A stretch of 64,000 nt of DNA from Flaviaesturariibacter aridisoli (GCF_004343705.1 NZ_SKFH01000004.1:62001-126000), one strand, 5' to 3'. Positions 8,462 to 17,692 are shown, counted from the first letter of the stretch. Made by a program: numbers and translations. The notes: generated by a model from the sequence alone, not told the origin.

Positions 8462-10535
8462 GTTGCAATTCCATTTTATGGTGTAAGTAATTATAGATCT
8501 CCACCTGCGCGCGGATCGGCGGCTGGTGTCCCTGCGGCACGTAAAGGTTGTTGAGGTCGTTGTCGAGCACGCGCGCCTTCACGTTGTCCTGTAGCTGTAT
8601 CTTGATGATGTCCTGCAGTTCTTCTTTAAGGCGCTCGTCGAGGATGGGGCAGGTAGCCTCCACGCGGTGATCGAGGTTGCGGGTCATCCAGTCGGCCGAG
8701 GAGATAAAATATTTCTCCTTGCCGCCGTTGTGAAAGATCCACACCCGCGCGTGTTCCAGGTAGCCGTCCACGATGCTTACCGCCGTTACGGGTTTCACGA
8801 AGCGCTCATTTTCCGAAAGCATGCAAAAGATGCCGCGGATGATCAGCTTTACTTCCACCCCGGCGCGGGCGGCTTCGTAGAGCGCATCGATGATCACTTC
8901 GTCGGACAGCGAGTTCATTTTCGCTACGATCGAGGCGGGACGGCCCTTGCGGGCAGCGCGCACCTCGGTATCGATCATTTTCAGGATGGCCTTGCGGGCG
9001 AACACCGGGCTCGGGATCAGCGTGGTGCAGGCCTTCAGGAAGTGCGTCCCGGTCTTGTGGTGCTCGATGTAGTTGAACAGCCGGTTCACGTCCGACATGA
9101 TCGAGCGGTTCGACGTAAGCAGGCAGTGGTCGGCATACACCTTCGACGTGCTTTCGTTGAGGTTGCCGGTGCTCACGAACCCATAGTGGATGATGCGGTC
9201 GTGGAGCCGCTTGCGGATCAGGCAGATCTTGGCGTGCACTTTCATGTTGGGAATGCCGATCAGCACCTTCACGCCTTCGTCTTCGAGGCGTTCCTTCCAT
9301 TCGAGGTTGGCTTCTTCCTCGAAGCGGGCGCGCAGCTCCAGCATCACGGTCACCTGCTTGCCGTTGCGGACTGCATTGATGATCGCGTTGACAATCTTGG
9401 AGTTCTTCGCCAGCCGGTAGCAGGTGATCTTGATCGCCGTCACATCGGGGTCGATGGCGGCCTCGCGCAGGAGGTCGATCACCGGGTTGAAAGAATGGTA
9501 GGGAAAGTGCAGCAGGATGTCGCGTTCCAGCACCGCTTCGGTCACGCGCTGCTCTTCAAGCGCCGGGTGGTTGAAGGGTTTTCGCGCCGACCCCTGCCCG
9601 CTGAACACGGAGGAGGGGAAGTCCATGAAGTGACGGAAGTTGTGGATCCGCCCGCCGGGAATGAGGTTGTCGCGCTTGGTGAGGTTCATGCGCCGGATGA
9701 GGTATTCCAGCAGGCCCGGGTCCATTTCTTTGTCGTATACAAAGCGCACGGGTTTGCCCTTGCGCCGGTTCTTGAGGCCCTTCTCGAGCTTTTGGATCAG
9801 GCTCGTGGCAATGTCGTTGTCGATATCGATCTCGGCATCGCGGGTTACCTTGAACACGTTCGACTGGTACTTATCGAAGCCGAAATAGTTGAAGATGGTG
9901 GGCAGGTTGAAGCGGATGACGTCTTCGAGCAGGATGATGTGCTTTTCGCCGTCGGGTGAGGGCAGCGGGATAAAGCGGTCGTTGAAGCGCGTCGGCACTT
10001 CGATGACGGCGTATTTACGCTTGAGCGCGCTTTCCTGCTTCGACAGCACCACGCCGAGGTAGATCGATTTGTCGCGCAGGTAGGGAAAGTCGGGGATGCT
10101 TTCGATCATCAGCGGGATCACGTTGGCGCTGACCTCGTTGTCGTAGTATTCTTCCACGAACTGACGTTGCTCTTCATTGAGGTCACGGTCGGAAACGAGG
10201 AAGATCTTCTGGGCCTGCAGCTCCTGCACGATAACGTCCCAGATGCGGTTGAATTCGGTTTGCTGGTTCAGCACGGTCATCTGGATCTCCTCGAGGATGG
10301 CCTCGGGATCGTCTTCCAGGTGCATGCGTGCTTTGCTGCCGTACTGGATCATCCGCTTGAGCGTGGCTACGCGGACACGGAAAAACTCATCGAGGTTATT
10401 GGAGAAAATGCCGAGAAAGCGGATGCGGTCGGGAAGGGGCACCGCCGGGTCGGCGGCTTCCTGCAGCACCCGCCCGTTGAAGGACAGCCAGCTGATGTCG
10501 CGAGGGATGATCTTGCGTCGTAAGGTTGTGCTCAT
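8442..10535 (-). CDS. ppk1: polyphosphate kinase 1
   Basis: Reversibly transfers the gamma-phosphate of ATP onto polyphosphate. At 697 aa it is full length (N, H, C1, C2 domains). The start PRDISWLSFNGRVLQEA, the active-site MKVHAK (His434, matching the phospho-accepting His435 of E. coli), GYLEHARVWIFHNGG and ISSADWMTRNLDHRVE are all present. The second active-site His of E. coli (YAHIGTGN) is replaced by Phe here (HYGFVSTGN). It is followed by ppx with a 20-bp overlap and preceded by rfaE2 after 20 bp, probably one transcript. Confidence 0.97.
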   Translation of the reverse strand: MSTTLRRKIIPRDISWLSFNGRVLQEAADPAVPLPDRIRFLGIFSNNLDEFFRVRVATLKRMIQYGSKARMHLEDDPEAILEEIQMTVLNQQTEFNRIWDVIVQELQAQKIFLVSDRDLNEEQRQFVEEYYDNEVSANVIPLMIESIPDFPYLRDKSIYLGVVLSKQESALKRKYAVIEVPTRFNDRFIPLPSPDGEKHIILLEDVIRFNLPTIFNYFGFDKYQSNVFKVTRDAEIDIDNDIATSLIQKLEKGLKNRRKGKPVRFVYDKEMDPGLLEYLIRRMNLTKRDNLIPGGRIHNFRHFMDFPSSVFSGQGSARKPFNHPALEEQRVTEAVLERDILLHFPYHSFNPVIDLLREAAIDPDVTAIKITCYRLAKNSKIVNAIINAVRNGKQVTVMLELRARFEEEANLEWKERLEDEGVKVLIGIPNMKVHAKICLIRKRLHDRIIHYGFVSTGNLNESTSKVYADHCLLTSNRSIMSDVNRLFNYIEHHKTGTHFLKACTTLIPSPVFARKAILKMIDTEVRAARKGRPASIVAKMNSLSDEVIIDALYEAARAGVEVKLIIRGIFCMLSENERFVKPVTAVSIVDGYLEHARVWIFHNGGKEKYFISSADWMTRNLDHRVEATCPILDERLKEELQDIIKIQLQDNVKARVLDNDLNNLYVPQGHQPPIRAQVEIYNYLHHKMELQRETGSN

Positions 10536-10555
10536 GATCTAGGGGTTGCCGGGCC

Positions 10556-11044
10556 TCAGGGGCGCAGCTTTTCAATAATGCCGGTCGTGGAAAATCCTTG
10601 CTTGATGGGGTTGATAACGACCCGTCCGCCGGCGGCCTGGACCTCGGCGGCGCCGGCGATATCTGCGACCTTGTAATCCCCGCCTTTTACTAAGACGTCG
10701 GGCAGGAAAGAGGCGATGAGCGCGCGCGGCGTATCGGTGTCAAACACCACCACGGCGTCTACCATCAACAACGAAGCCAGAACAGTGGCGCGGCTGTCGG
10801 TGTCGTTTACGGGGCGACCTTCACCCTTGAGCCGCTTTACCGAAGCGTCGCTGTTGAGCCCCACCACAAGGTAGTCGGCCTCGGCCGCAGCGGCGCTCAG
10901 CGAGGCGATATGCCCGGCGTGGAGGATGTCGAAGCAGCCGTTCGTAAACGCGATGGTCTTACCCAGCACGCGCCATTGGGCTACCTGCCGCTGCAGCTCC
11001 TCAGGCGTCAGTATTTTGTTCCGGTACGATAGCGGGGCTCTCAT
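10556..11044 (-). CDS. rfaE2: D-glycero-beta-D-manno-heptose 1-phosphate adenylyltransferase
   Basis: A cytidylyltransferase-fold enzyme that activates heptose 1-phosphate with ATP, giving ADP-heptose for lipopolysaccharide. At 162 aa it is the stand-alone adenylyltransferase half of HldE, with no kinase domain. Motifs: IAFTNGCFDILHAGHI (HxGH-type), LVVGLNSDASVKRLKGEGRP and KGGDY. The start at 11044 (MRAPLSYRNKIL) fits the family; the frame could begin 102 bp earlier, but that part is antisense-like and unrelated. It overlaps the preceding membrane-protein gene by 44 bp. The kinase and epimerase partners are outside the window. Confidence 0.93.
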   Translation of the reverse strand: MRAPLSYRNKILTPEELQRQVAQWRVLGKTIAFTNGCFDILHAGHIASLSAAAAEADYLVVGLNSDASVKRLKGEGRPVNDTDSRATVLASLLMVDAVVVFDTDTPRALIASFLPDVLVKGGDYKVADIAGAAEVQAAGGRVVINPIKQGFSTTGIIEKLRP

Positions 11045-12047
11045 GTTTGCGGTTTTTATTGTGGTGGGAGAGGTAGGCGAAGCAGGCGACGCCGCCGAGC
11101 AGGATGACCAGCGTTTGCACCGACCAGAGCAGCCAGCCAAGGGCATTGCCGATCGTATCGGGATCGAGACCGTACCAGCCCATGAGCCGGGCCACGATCA
11201 GCGGGTAGGCACCGATCCCGCCAGGGGTAATGACCATGCCCAGACTGCCCAGCACGAGGGTGCTGAGGCCACCGCCGACACCCAGCGGGCTTGTTTCCTG
11301 CAGGGCGTAGATACCGATGGTGGTACCGGCCAGGTAAAGCGCCCACATAAGCATCGTTTGGAAAACGAAGGCGCCCTTTTGCCTCAGGAACCGGATGGAA
11401 CCGAGGCCGTGCGCAATACCCGAGATCACCTGCCGCACCTTCCCGATAAAGTCGATATGTCCGAAGCGCTTCAGCGCGAAGAACAGGATACCAAAAAAGA
11501 GGATGACGCTGCCGGCGAGGATGATGATCTTACGCATCGAGGCATGCCCCGAGCCGTCGTTGATGAACACGGAGAACATCTCGCGGATCGGCGCGCTGAT
11601 CACATGCCCCTGGAACACGAACGCGGCAACGAAGGCGATGACAAGGCACAGCACGTCGACGGCGCGCTCCATCACGATCGTGCCTACGAGCTTGTCTACG
11701 CGCAGCTTTTCATAACGGGAAAGAATGGTGCATTTCATCACTTCGCCGAGGCGCGGCACCGCCGCGTTGACGAGGTAGCCGATCATGACGGCGGCGAATA
11801 CATTGAAGTTGCTGGGCTTGTAGCCGAGGGGCTCCATCAGGACCTTCCACCGCAGGGCCCGGCTGTAATGGGCCAGCACCAGCAGGATGAGCGCCGGGAA
11901 AATAAGCCAGTGGCGCGCCCGCTGCACCGCTCCCTTGATGGCCTCCCATTCTTTATGGTGAATGTCCTTCACCGACAGCCAGACGAAGAAGAGCCCCAAC
12001 CCCAGGAAGAACAGGTATTGAACGATGGTCAGCACGGGCTTCTTCAT
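11001..12047 (-). CDS. lysylphosphatidylglycerol synthase TM-domain family membrane protein
   Basis: An integral membrane protein of 348 aa with about eight hydrophobic helices, matching the LPG_synthase_TM (UPF0104, YbhN/AglD-like) flippase-like family. Visible hallmarks are RALRWKVLMEPLGYKPS, NAAVPRLGEVMKCTILSRYE near residue 95 and the TPGGIGAYPLIVARLM segment near residue 255. The catalytic lysyltransferase domain of MprF is absent, so it does not itself aminoacylate lipids; relatives are thought to move lipids or lipid-linked sugars. The gene overlaps rfaE2 by 44 bp, which suggests but does not prove an envelope role. Confidence 0.87.
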   Translation of the reverse strand: MKKPVLTIVQYLFFLGLGLFFVWLSVKDIHHKEWEAIKGAVQRARHWLIFPALILLVLAHYSRALRWKVLMEPLGYKPSNFNVFAAVMIGYLVNAAVPRLGEVMKCTILSRYEKLRVDKLVGTIVMERAVDVLCLVIAFVAAFVFQGHVISAPIREMFSVFINDGSGHASMRKIIILAGSVILFFGILFFALKRFGHIDFIGKVRQVISGIAHGLGSIRFLRQKGAFVFQTMLMWALYLAGTTIGIYALQETSPLGVGGGLSTLVLGSLGMVITPGGIGAYPLIVARLMGWYGLDPDTIGNALGWLLWSVQTLVILLGGVACFAYLSHHNKNRKHESPAIVPEQNTDA

Positions 12048-12096
12048 ACGGCAATATAAACCCGGCCCGGAGAAGGGCCAAGGATTTCACAGGGCC

Positions 12097-12441
12097 TTAC
12101 AATTTATTGCCTTCGCGCGGAAACACGATGAAGGGCTGGAACGACTTCGCTTCCGTGAAGTCCATCGACGCATAAGAGATGATCACCACCACGTCGCCGA
12201 CCATGCCCTTGCGGGCGGCAGGGCCGTTGAGGCAGCACACACCCGAGCCGCGCTTGCCCTTGATCAGGTAGGTTTCAAGACGCTCGCCGTTGTTCACGTT
12301 GACGACTTGCACCTGCTCGTTTTCAATAAGGTTAGCGGCGTCCATCAGGTCTTCGTCCAGGGTCAGGCTGCCCACATAATGGAGGTTGGCCTCAGTGATA
12401 ACGGCGCGGTGTACTTTGGATTTTAAAACGGTAATTGTCAT
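12097..12441 (-). CDS. panD: aspartate 1-decarboxylase
   Basis: Makes beta-alanine from aspartate for pantothenate. It is a pyruvoyl enzyme made as a 114-aa proenzyme that cleaves itself between Gly24 and Ser25 in HYVGSLT; Ser25 becomes the pyruvoyl group. The [12 protein letters not shown] start, the [14 protein letters not shown] segment and the [20 protein letters not shown] segment are characteristic. A -7 box ends 7 nt before the ATG. panC lies 94 bp upstream on the same strand. Confidence 0.97.
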   Translation of the reverse strand: MTITVLKSKVHRAVITEANLHYVGSLTLDEDLMDAANLIENEQVQVVNVNNGERLETYLIKGKRGSGVCCLNGPAARKGMVGDVVVIISYASMDFTEAKSFQPFIVFPREGNKL

Positions 12442-12448
12442 GGCGCCG

Positions 12449-12456
12449 CAAAGATA
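12449..12456 (-). promoter_or_regulatory. -7 box of panD, near-leaderless
   Basis: On the minus strand TATCTTTG is an exact match to TAnnTTTG and ends 7 nt before the panD ATG (12441). A convincing -33 TTTG is not present, so panD may also be read from the panC transcript. Confidence 0.5.
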
Positions 12457-12535
12457 AAAGGTTTCATCAGGTTTAGCCAGGTTCAGTCAGTTCCCGGAAC
12501 GTCAGCAACATTGGTTTGCAGTAACCTTTCTATAC

Positions 12536-13378
12536 CTATTCCATTACCATATTATCGATGAGCCGCACCGGTCCGAGAAAGGCCGCTGCCAGCACAACGG
12601 CCGGCTTTTGCCCGTCGAGCTTGGGCAGGAGCGTGTCGGGCTCGCAGATGGCGATGTAATCTACCCGGAAGCCCTGTACTTCCAGTGCCGCAGTCGCTTC
12701 CGCTTCGAGGCTACGGTTGTCGCCGGTACCAAAACGCGACCGTATGCCTTCGAGGACACGGAAGATGGCTGTTGCCTGCCCACGCTGCGCGGCATCGAGG
12801 CGCAGGTTGCGGCTGCTCATCGCCAGCCCGTCGGACTCCCGAAGGGTAGGGGCGATGACTAGCTCGGTTTCCGATTCTTTGCCTGTCAGCTGGAGCAGGC
12901 GGCGGAGCACCATGCATTGCTGGAAATCCTTTTGCCCCAGGTACAGCCGCTGCGGCCGCACGATGTCGAGGAGGCGTTCCACCACTTCGCATACCCCCTG
13001 GAAATGGCCGGGGCGGAAGGCCCCTTCGAGCACCGTCTCCACTGGTCCAAGGTCGTAGTGCTTTTTTACGTGTGCGGGCGGGTACACCTCGGACACTGAA
13101 GGCAGGAAGAGGGCGTCGCAGCCGGCGCTGAGCAGTTGTTCGACGTCACGGTCGATGCTGATGGGGTAATTGCTGTAGTCCTCCGAATTGTTGAACTGCG
13201 TGGGGTTGACGAAGATGCTGCACACCGTGCGCGCGTTGTCGGCGCGCGACCGGGCAATGAGCGAGAGGTGGCCTTCGTGGAGGGCGCCCATGGTAGGTAC
13301 GAAGCCTACGGACAGGTGAGCGGAGGCCGTATCAGACAGCCAATTGCTGAGGTCCCGGGCGGTTTTGAAAATGATCAT
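12536..13378 (-). CDS. panC: pantothenate synthetase (pantoate-beta-alanine ligase)
   Basis: ATP-dependent ligation of pantoate and beta-alanine, the last step of pantothenate synthesis. The 280-aa length is normal. The class I nucleotidyltransferase signature PTMGALHEGHLSLI holds the HxGH ATP site, followed by SIFVNPTQFNNSEDYSNYP, GQKDFQQ and the KMSKS-like AMSSRNLRL. It is the first gene of the minus-strand run panC-panD-flippase-like-rfaE2-ppk1-ppx-panB and is divergent, 90 bp apart, from the starch-synthase-like gene. Confidence 0.97.
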   Translation of the reverse strand: MIIFKTARDLSNWLSDTASAHLSVGFVPTMGALHEGHLSLIARSRADNARTVCSIFVNPTQFNNSEDYSNYPISIDRDVEQLLSAGCDALFLPSVSEVYPPAHVKKHYDLGPVETVLEGAFRPGHFQGVCEVVERLLDIVRPQRLYLGQKDFQQCMVLRRLLQLTGKESETELVIAPTLRESDGLAMSSRNLRLDAAQRGQATAIFRVLEGIRSRFGTGDNRSLEAEATAALEVQGFRVDYIAICEPDTLLPKLDGQKPAVVLAAAFLGPVRLIDNMVME

Positions 13379-13468
13379 GGAAGCAGCGTAGTTTCAATAT
13401 CCGGACGGCATTGGCTGGAATTAGTTACCTTTGCAAACCTTTTAGAAAGGCTAAACCCGGGTTTAACA

Positions 13469-14284
13469 ATGTCAGCAAAGAAAAGAATTTTATTTATTGC
13501 CAACGAGATGTCGCCCTACCTGGAGCTGACAGAATTCTCCGAGATCGTGAACCGACTGGCTATCAAAGCCAACGACAACGGCTTCGAAGTGCGTTGCATC
13601 ATGCCCCGGTTCGGCACGATCAACGAGCGCCGCCACCGTCTCCACGAAGTGGTGCGCCTCTCGGGGATCAACGTTTCGGTTGACAACGAAGACTTCCCGC
13701 TGCAGATCAAGGTGGCTTCGCTGCCCAATGCCCGCCTGCAGGTTTATTTTCTCGATAACGAAGACCTGTTCAAGCGCAAGTTCGTTTTCACCGACGAAAA
13801 CGAGCAGTGGTTTGAAGACAACGACCTGCGCACCGTATTCTTTTGCAAAGGCGCCCTGGAGACCGTCAAGAAATTCGGCTGGCCCCCGGACATCATTCAC
13901 TGCAGCGGCTGGATGACCTCGCTGATCCCCGCCTACCTGAAAACCGTTTATAAAAAAGAGCCCGTGTTTGCCCACAGTAAAGTGGTGTACACCATCGGTC
14001 AGAATACCTTTGAAGAAGGCCTCGGCGCCGACTTCATCGACAAGGCGCTCATCCACGCGTCTCTCAAGGAGAAGGATCTCGAAGCGTTCAAGGATGGCAG
14101 CAATACGGCCTTATTCAAGGGCGGCGCTACCTATGCCGACGCGATCACCTTCGGCTCCGAAGACGTGGATCCGGCGCTGGTGGAAGCATTCTCCAAGGTG
14201 CGCGGCAAGAAGACGCTTCCCTTTAATGCTGAGTCTGATTTAACAGACTATTTACAGCTCTATGTCGATCTTGCGGGGAAGTAG
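13469..14284 (+). CDS. glycogen/starch synthase-like protein, catalytic N-domain only
   Basis: A 271-aa cytosolic protein resembling the N-terminal Rossmann domain (GT5) of glycogen/starch synthases: KRILFIANEMSPYLELTEFSEIVNRLA, then VRCIMPRFG and PDIIHCSGWMTSLIPAYLKT. The ADP-glucose-binding C-terminal domain is absent: full enzymes are about 480 aa and the frame stops here. Glycogen synthesis by this protein alone is therefore doubtful. The start at 13469 is chosen because the upstream frame continues through non-homologous sequence antisense to panC. A -7 box (TACCTTTG) lies at about 13426, giving a leader of about 35 nt. A regulatory or partner-dependent role is possible. Confidence 0.8.
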   Translation: MSAKKRILFIANEMSPYLELTEFSEIVNRLAIKANDNGFEVRCIMPRFGTINERRHRLHEVVRLSGINVSVDNEDFPLQIKVASLPNARLQVYFLDNEDLFKRKFVFTDENEQWFEDNDLRTVFFCKGALETVKKFGWPPDIIHCSGWMTSLIPAYLKTVYKKEPVFAHSKVVYTIGQNTFEEGLGADFIDKALIHASLKEKDLEAFKDGSNTALFKGGATYADAITFGSEDVDPALVEAFSKVRGKKTLPFNAESDLTDYLQLYVDLAGK

Positions 14285-14312
14285 GCCTCTCTTTAAAACC
14301 AAAAACGTTCGT

Positions 14313-15815
14313 GTGAAGAAACTTAGCTGGCTGCTGCTTCCGGCAGTCTTGTTCCTGACCTTTAGCCTTGGTATTCAATCGTGCCGCAAGATCAACGAAG
14401 CCACCGAACTGGGCGGCGACCTTATCCCGGTGGTAGATAATATCAATACGTTCGAGACCTTTCTCGACGTGGAGACCGACAACAGCACCTGGAACGGCAA
14501 CACGGTGGTCGCTCCGAACGACGCGGTGGCGCTGGGAGCCATTACCAACGATCCCGAATTCGGCAACACCCGCGCCGACCTTTACTTTAACTACGCTCCT
14601 TCCATTTACGGTGTCAGCAACTTTCCGTTCTACAACCGCGACTCTGTCGTAGGTGTCGATTCCACGGTTTTGTCGCTGCGTTATATTACGTCTTACGGCG
14701 ACACCACGAGCAACCTGCAGGTGTCGGTATACGACATTCCGCCCACCTCCAGCTTCCGCGACAGCTCCACCTACAGCACGCAGGCCGCCGACATCGACGT
14801 GGATCCGTCGCCGCTCGCAACCGCCACGTTCCAGCCGCGGCTGCTGAACGACAGCATGACGCTCATCCGCAAGCGCGACACGAGCAAGGTGGCCAACGTC
14901 CTCCGCATCAAATTCGACAACAGCCAGCCGGCGCAGAACTTTGCGGCCAACCTGTACGCCGACAAGACCGATTACCAGAATTATACTAACTTCTACGGCA
15001 CCCACCGCGGCATCGGCATCCGCTCGGCCAGCACGGGCAATGCACTGACCTACTTCAACCTGCTGGACACCACGGGCACGAAGATCACGGTGTATTTCCG
15101 CGTAAAGCGCAATGGTGTCATCGATACTACGTCGGCTTCTTTCTACCACGGCATCATCAGCGGCGGGTACGTTTCCACGTATACTTCCGCGGACTCCTCC
15201 ACCCTGAAGGGACGCGGCACGCAGGCCAACATCATTCGCCGCACGCCCGGTGGCAACTGGCTTACCTACCTCAACAATTCTTCGACCAACGAAGACAAGG
15301 CATTCCTTCAAAGCGAGCCCGGAAGCGCCATTTACCTGCGCATCCCTGCACTCGATACGATGAGCAACAAGCTCGTGCACCGCGCCGAACTTGTGGCCTC
15401 TGTGCTTCCTTCGGCTAATGACAACATCTTTGCCGCACCGCCGGCGCTGTACCTTGGACGCCGCTCCGGCGACTCCGTGCTGCAAATCCGCGACGACTCT
15501 TTATCTGCCGTATTAACGAGCAACGGGGCGGTCAACACCTCGATCTTTGGCGGCGACCTGAAATCTGACAACACGTACCGTTTCGGCATGACGCTGTATG
15601 TGCAGCAGATCCTGCTCCGCCACGTCAGCAACGACCCGCTGAAGCTTTTCGCACCGTATAAGGTGCGGGTGGCCGACGCCCGCCTCGGTAAATTCGGGCG
15701 CTCCATTATCCGGCTGCCGCGTATCGCTTACGGACGCACCGTTCTCGGTGGCGGCGCCCATGCCGACCCGGCCAAGCGCCTGCGGCTGCGGATCATTTAT
15801 TCGAAGCTTCCATAA
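14313..15815 (+). CDS. DUF4270 family lipoprotein
   Basis: A 500-aa exported protein of the DUF4270 family, known mainly from Bacteroidota and of unknown function. A GTG at 14313 gives a proper lipoprotein signal (KKLSWLLLPAVLFLTF, lipobox ending IQSC near residue 24); the longer frame from 14262 would bury it behind 17 extra residues. Family features follow: TELGGDLIPVVDNINTF near the start and beta-rich repeats through the body. It is expected to be anchored in the outer membrane. It follows the starch-synthase-like gene by 28 bp, a pairing that may be one transcript. Confidence 0.85.
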   Translation: MKKLSWLLLPAVLFLTFSLGIQSCRKINEATELGGDLIPVVDNINTFETFLDVETDNSTWNGNTVVAPNDAVALGAITNDPEFGNTRADLYFNYAPSIYGVSNFPFYNRDSVVGVDSTVLSLRYITSYGDTTSNLQVSVYDIPPTSSFRDSSTYSTQAADIDVDPSPLATATFQPRLLNDSMTLIRKRDTSKVANVLRIKFDNSQPAQNFAANLYADKTDYQNYTNFYGTHRGIGIRSASTGNALTYFNLLDTTGTKITVYFRVKRNGVIDTTSASFYHGIISGGYVSTYTSADSSTLKGRGTQANIIRRTPGGNWLTYLNNSSTNEDKAFLQSEPGSAIYLRIPALDTMSNKLVHRAELVASVLPSANDNIFAAPPALYLGRRSGDSVLQIRDDSLSAVLTSNGAVNTSIFGGDLKSDNTYRFGMTLYVQQILLRHVSNDPLKLFAPYKVRVADARLGKFGRSIIRLPRIAYGRTVLGGGAHADPAKRLRLRIIYSKLP

Positions 15816-15833
15816 CGCGTTTCAAGTAATTCA

Positions 15834-15862
15834 ACAGGGTGCTATATTTGCACCCTGTTTTC
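15834..15862 (+). terminator. hairpin that also holds the metK -7 box
   Basis: ACAGGGTGC (15834-15842) and GCACCCTGT (15850-15858) form a 9-bp perfect stem followed by TTTTCTTT, an intrinsic terminator for the DUF4270 gene. The 7-nt loop TATATTT plus the next G is exactly a -7 promoter box (TATATTTG, 15843-15850), located 38 nt before metK. Confidence 0.7.
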
Positions 15863-15888
15863 TTTAAATCCATCAATTACCGCCACCA

Positions 15889-17139
15889 ATGCCTTACCTC
15901 TTTACTTCTGAGAGCGTATCGGAAGGCCACCCCGATAAAGTTGCCGACCAGATCTCCGACGCCCTGATCGATCACTTCCTTGCCTTCGACCCCCAATCGA
16001 AAGTTGCCTGTGAAACCCTGGTGACCACCGGGCAGGTGGTGCTGGCCGGCGAAGTGAAATCAAAAGCCTACCTCGACGTTCAGGAGATCGCCCGCGGCGT
16101 GATCCGCAAGATCGGCTACACCAAGAGCGAATACATGTTCGAAGCCAATTCCTGCGGCATCTTCTCGGCCATACACGAGCAATCCACCGACATTAACCAG
16201 GGTGTTGACCGCCAGAAGAAAGAAGAGCAGGGCGCCGGCGACCAGGGGATGATGTTCGGCTACGCCTCCAACGAGACCGACGACTACATGCCCCTGGCCC
16301 TCGACCTGGCCCATAAGCTGCTCATCGAGCTCGCCGCGCTGCGCCGTGAGAACAAGCAGATCAAGTACCTGCGCCCCGACGCCAAAAGCCAGGTGACGCT
16401 CGAATACGACGACAACAACCGCCCCGTCCGCATCGACGCCATCGTGGTGTCTACGCAGCACGACGAATTCGATACCGATAAGAAGATGGCCGAGCAGATC
16501 CGCAAGGACATCATCAACATCCTGATCCCGCGGGTAAAGGCCAAGTACAAGAAGTACGCGAAACTGTTCAACAACGACATCAAATACCACATCAACCCCA
16601 CGGGCAAGTTCGTGATCGGCGGCCCCCACGGCGACACCGGCCTCACCGGGCGCAAGATCATTGTTGACACCTATGGTGGAAAGGGTGCGCACGGCGGTGG
16701 TGCCTTCTCGGGCAAAGATCCCTCCAAGGTAGACCGCTCGGCCGCTTACGCTACACGCCACATTGCCAAGAACCTCGTGGCAGCGGGCGTGTGCGACGAA
16801 GTGCTCGTACAGGTTTCCTACGCCATTGGGGTAGCCGAACCCACCAGCATCAACGTCAACACGTATGGCACGGCCCACGTAGATATGACGGACGGTGAAA
16901 TCGCCGAGATCGTCAAAGGCATCTTTGATCTGCGTCCGTACTTCATCGAGCAGCGCCTGAAGCTTCGCAACCCCATCTACAGCGAAACCGCTGCTTACGG
17001 CCATATGGGTCGCAAACCCGAGGTCATCACCAAGACCTTCGTGCAGCCGGGTGGCAAGACCATCAACAAGAAGGTAGAGCTGTTTACCTGGGAAAAACTG
17101 GACTACGTTCCTAAAGTGAAAAAAGCTTTCGGTCTGTAA
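15889..17139 (+). CDS. metK: S-adenosylmethionine synthetase
   Basis: Makes S-adenosylmethionine from methionine and ATP; cytosolic tetramer in known relatives. The 416-aa length is slightly above the E. coli enzyme (384). Signature motifs: [19 protein letters not shown] at residue 7, [12 protein letters not shown] near 119, [21 protein letters not shown] near 243 and [19 protein letters not shown]. It is monocistronic by appearance, with the promoter-hairpin upstream and a strong terminator 18 bp after the stop. No SAM riboswitch is visible in the 73-bp upstream gap. Confidence 0.98.
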   Translation: MPYLFTSESVSEGHPDKVADQISDALIDHFLAFDPQSKVACETLVTTGQVVLAGEVKSKAYLDVQEIARGVIRKIGYTKSEYMFEANSCGIFSAIHEQSTDINQGVDRQKKEEQGAGDQGMMFGYASNETDDYMPLALDLAHKLLIELAALRRENKQIKYLRPDAKSQVTLEYDDNNRPVRIDAIVVSTQHDEFDTDKKMAEQIRKDIINILIPRVKAKYKKYAKLFNNDIKYHINPTGKFVIGGPHGDTGLTGRKIIVDTYGGKGAHGGGAFSGKDPSKVDRSAAYATRHIAKNLVAAGVCDEVLVQVSYAIGVAEPTSINVNTYGTAHVDMTDGEIAEIVKGIFDLRPYFIEQRLKLRNPIYSETAAYGHMGRKPEVITKTFVQPGGKTINKKVELFTWEKLDYVPKVKKAFGL

Positions 17140-17156
17140 ACCGATTCCAACTTTTG

Positions 17157-17190
17157 AAAAAGCTTCCGTTTGCGCGGAAGCTTTTTTATT
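17157..17190 (+). terminator. intrinsic terminator of metK
   Basis: AAGCTTCCG and CGGAAGCTT form a 9-bp stem with a 6-nt loop, followed by TTTTTATTTT. It ends 9 bp before the next start. Confidence 0.9.
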
Positions 17191-17198
17191 TTGGACCT

Positions 17199-17690
17199 AT
17201 GAACCGGAAACTGGTACTAGCCTTCTTCCTGATGATAGCCATGGCGGTCACGCTGCAGGTACAGGGCAGGGCGCTGTCGCGCCATGCGGCCGCTGGTATC
17301 CTGGCGCTGGAGTTCGCCTGGACGGAAGACCGGTTCCAGGACCTGATGTACCGTTGGCTCCGGGAAGATGTGTTGACCAACCTGTGGCTCGACTTCCTGT
17401 TCATCCCGGCTTATGGCTGGTTCTTCCGGCTGGCGGCACAAGCGCAGGGGCCGCGCCTGTCCGCCGCATGGGCAAAGCGCTTCGCCTGGCTTGCTGTAGT
17501 GGCCTGCCTGTGCGATGTGTGCGAAAACGGTTTGCTCCTGGCCCGCGTGTACCATGAAGTGCGGCATGGCCTGCTTGTTCCGGCTGCTCTTTTTGCGGCA
17601 ATAAAATTCGCGCTGTTGCTGTGCGTGTTGCTGTTCGTTTTGTATGGTCTTATCGCGGGCCGTAAAGCGGCGGTGCCTTCGGTTAGCTGA
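17199..17690 (+). CDS. hypothetical membrane protein, about four helices
   Basis: A 163-aa integral membrane protein that I do not recognise. Hydrophobic segments lie at about residues 4-22, 62-80, 91-108 and 128-150. An amphipathic region with conserved-looking acidic and aromatic residues (FAWTEDRFQDLMYRWL) connects the first two. The start at 17199 follows directly after the metK terminator; an earlier in-frame ATG at 17154 would run through the terminator hairpin. It is followed 20 bp later by rlmB. No function can be given. Confidence 0.65.
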   Translation: MNRKLVLAFFLMIAMAVTLQVQGRALSRHAAAGILALEFAWTEDRFQDLMYRWLREDVLTNLWLDFLFIPAYGWFFRLAAQAQGPRLSAAWAKRFAWLAVVACLCDVCENGLLLARVYHEVRHGLLVPAALFAAIKFALLLCVLLFVLYGLIAGRKAAVPSVS

Positions 17691-17692
17691 CG

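Noticed and set aside
15816-15888. Possible SAM riboswitch before metK
   Set aside because: The 73-bp gap holds only the 9-bp hairpin with the promoter box; no SAM-I, SAM-II or SAM/SAH core is visible.
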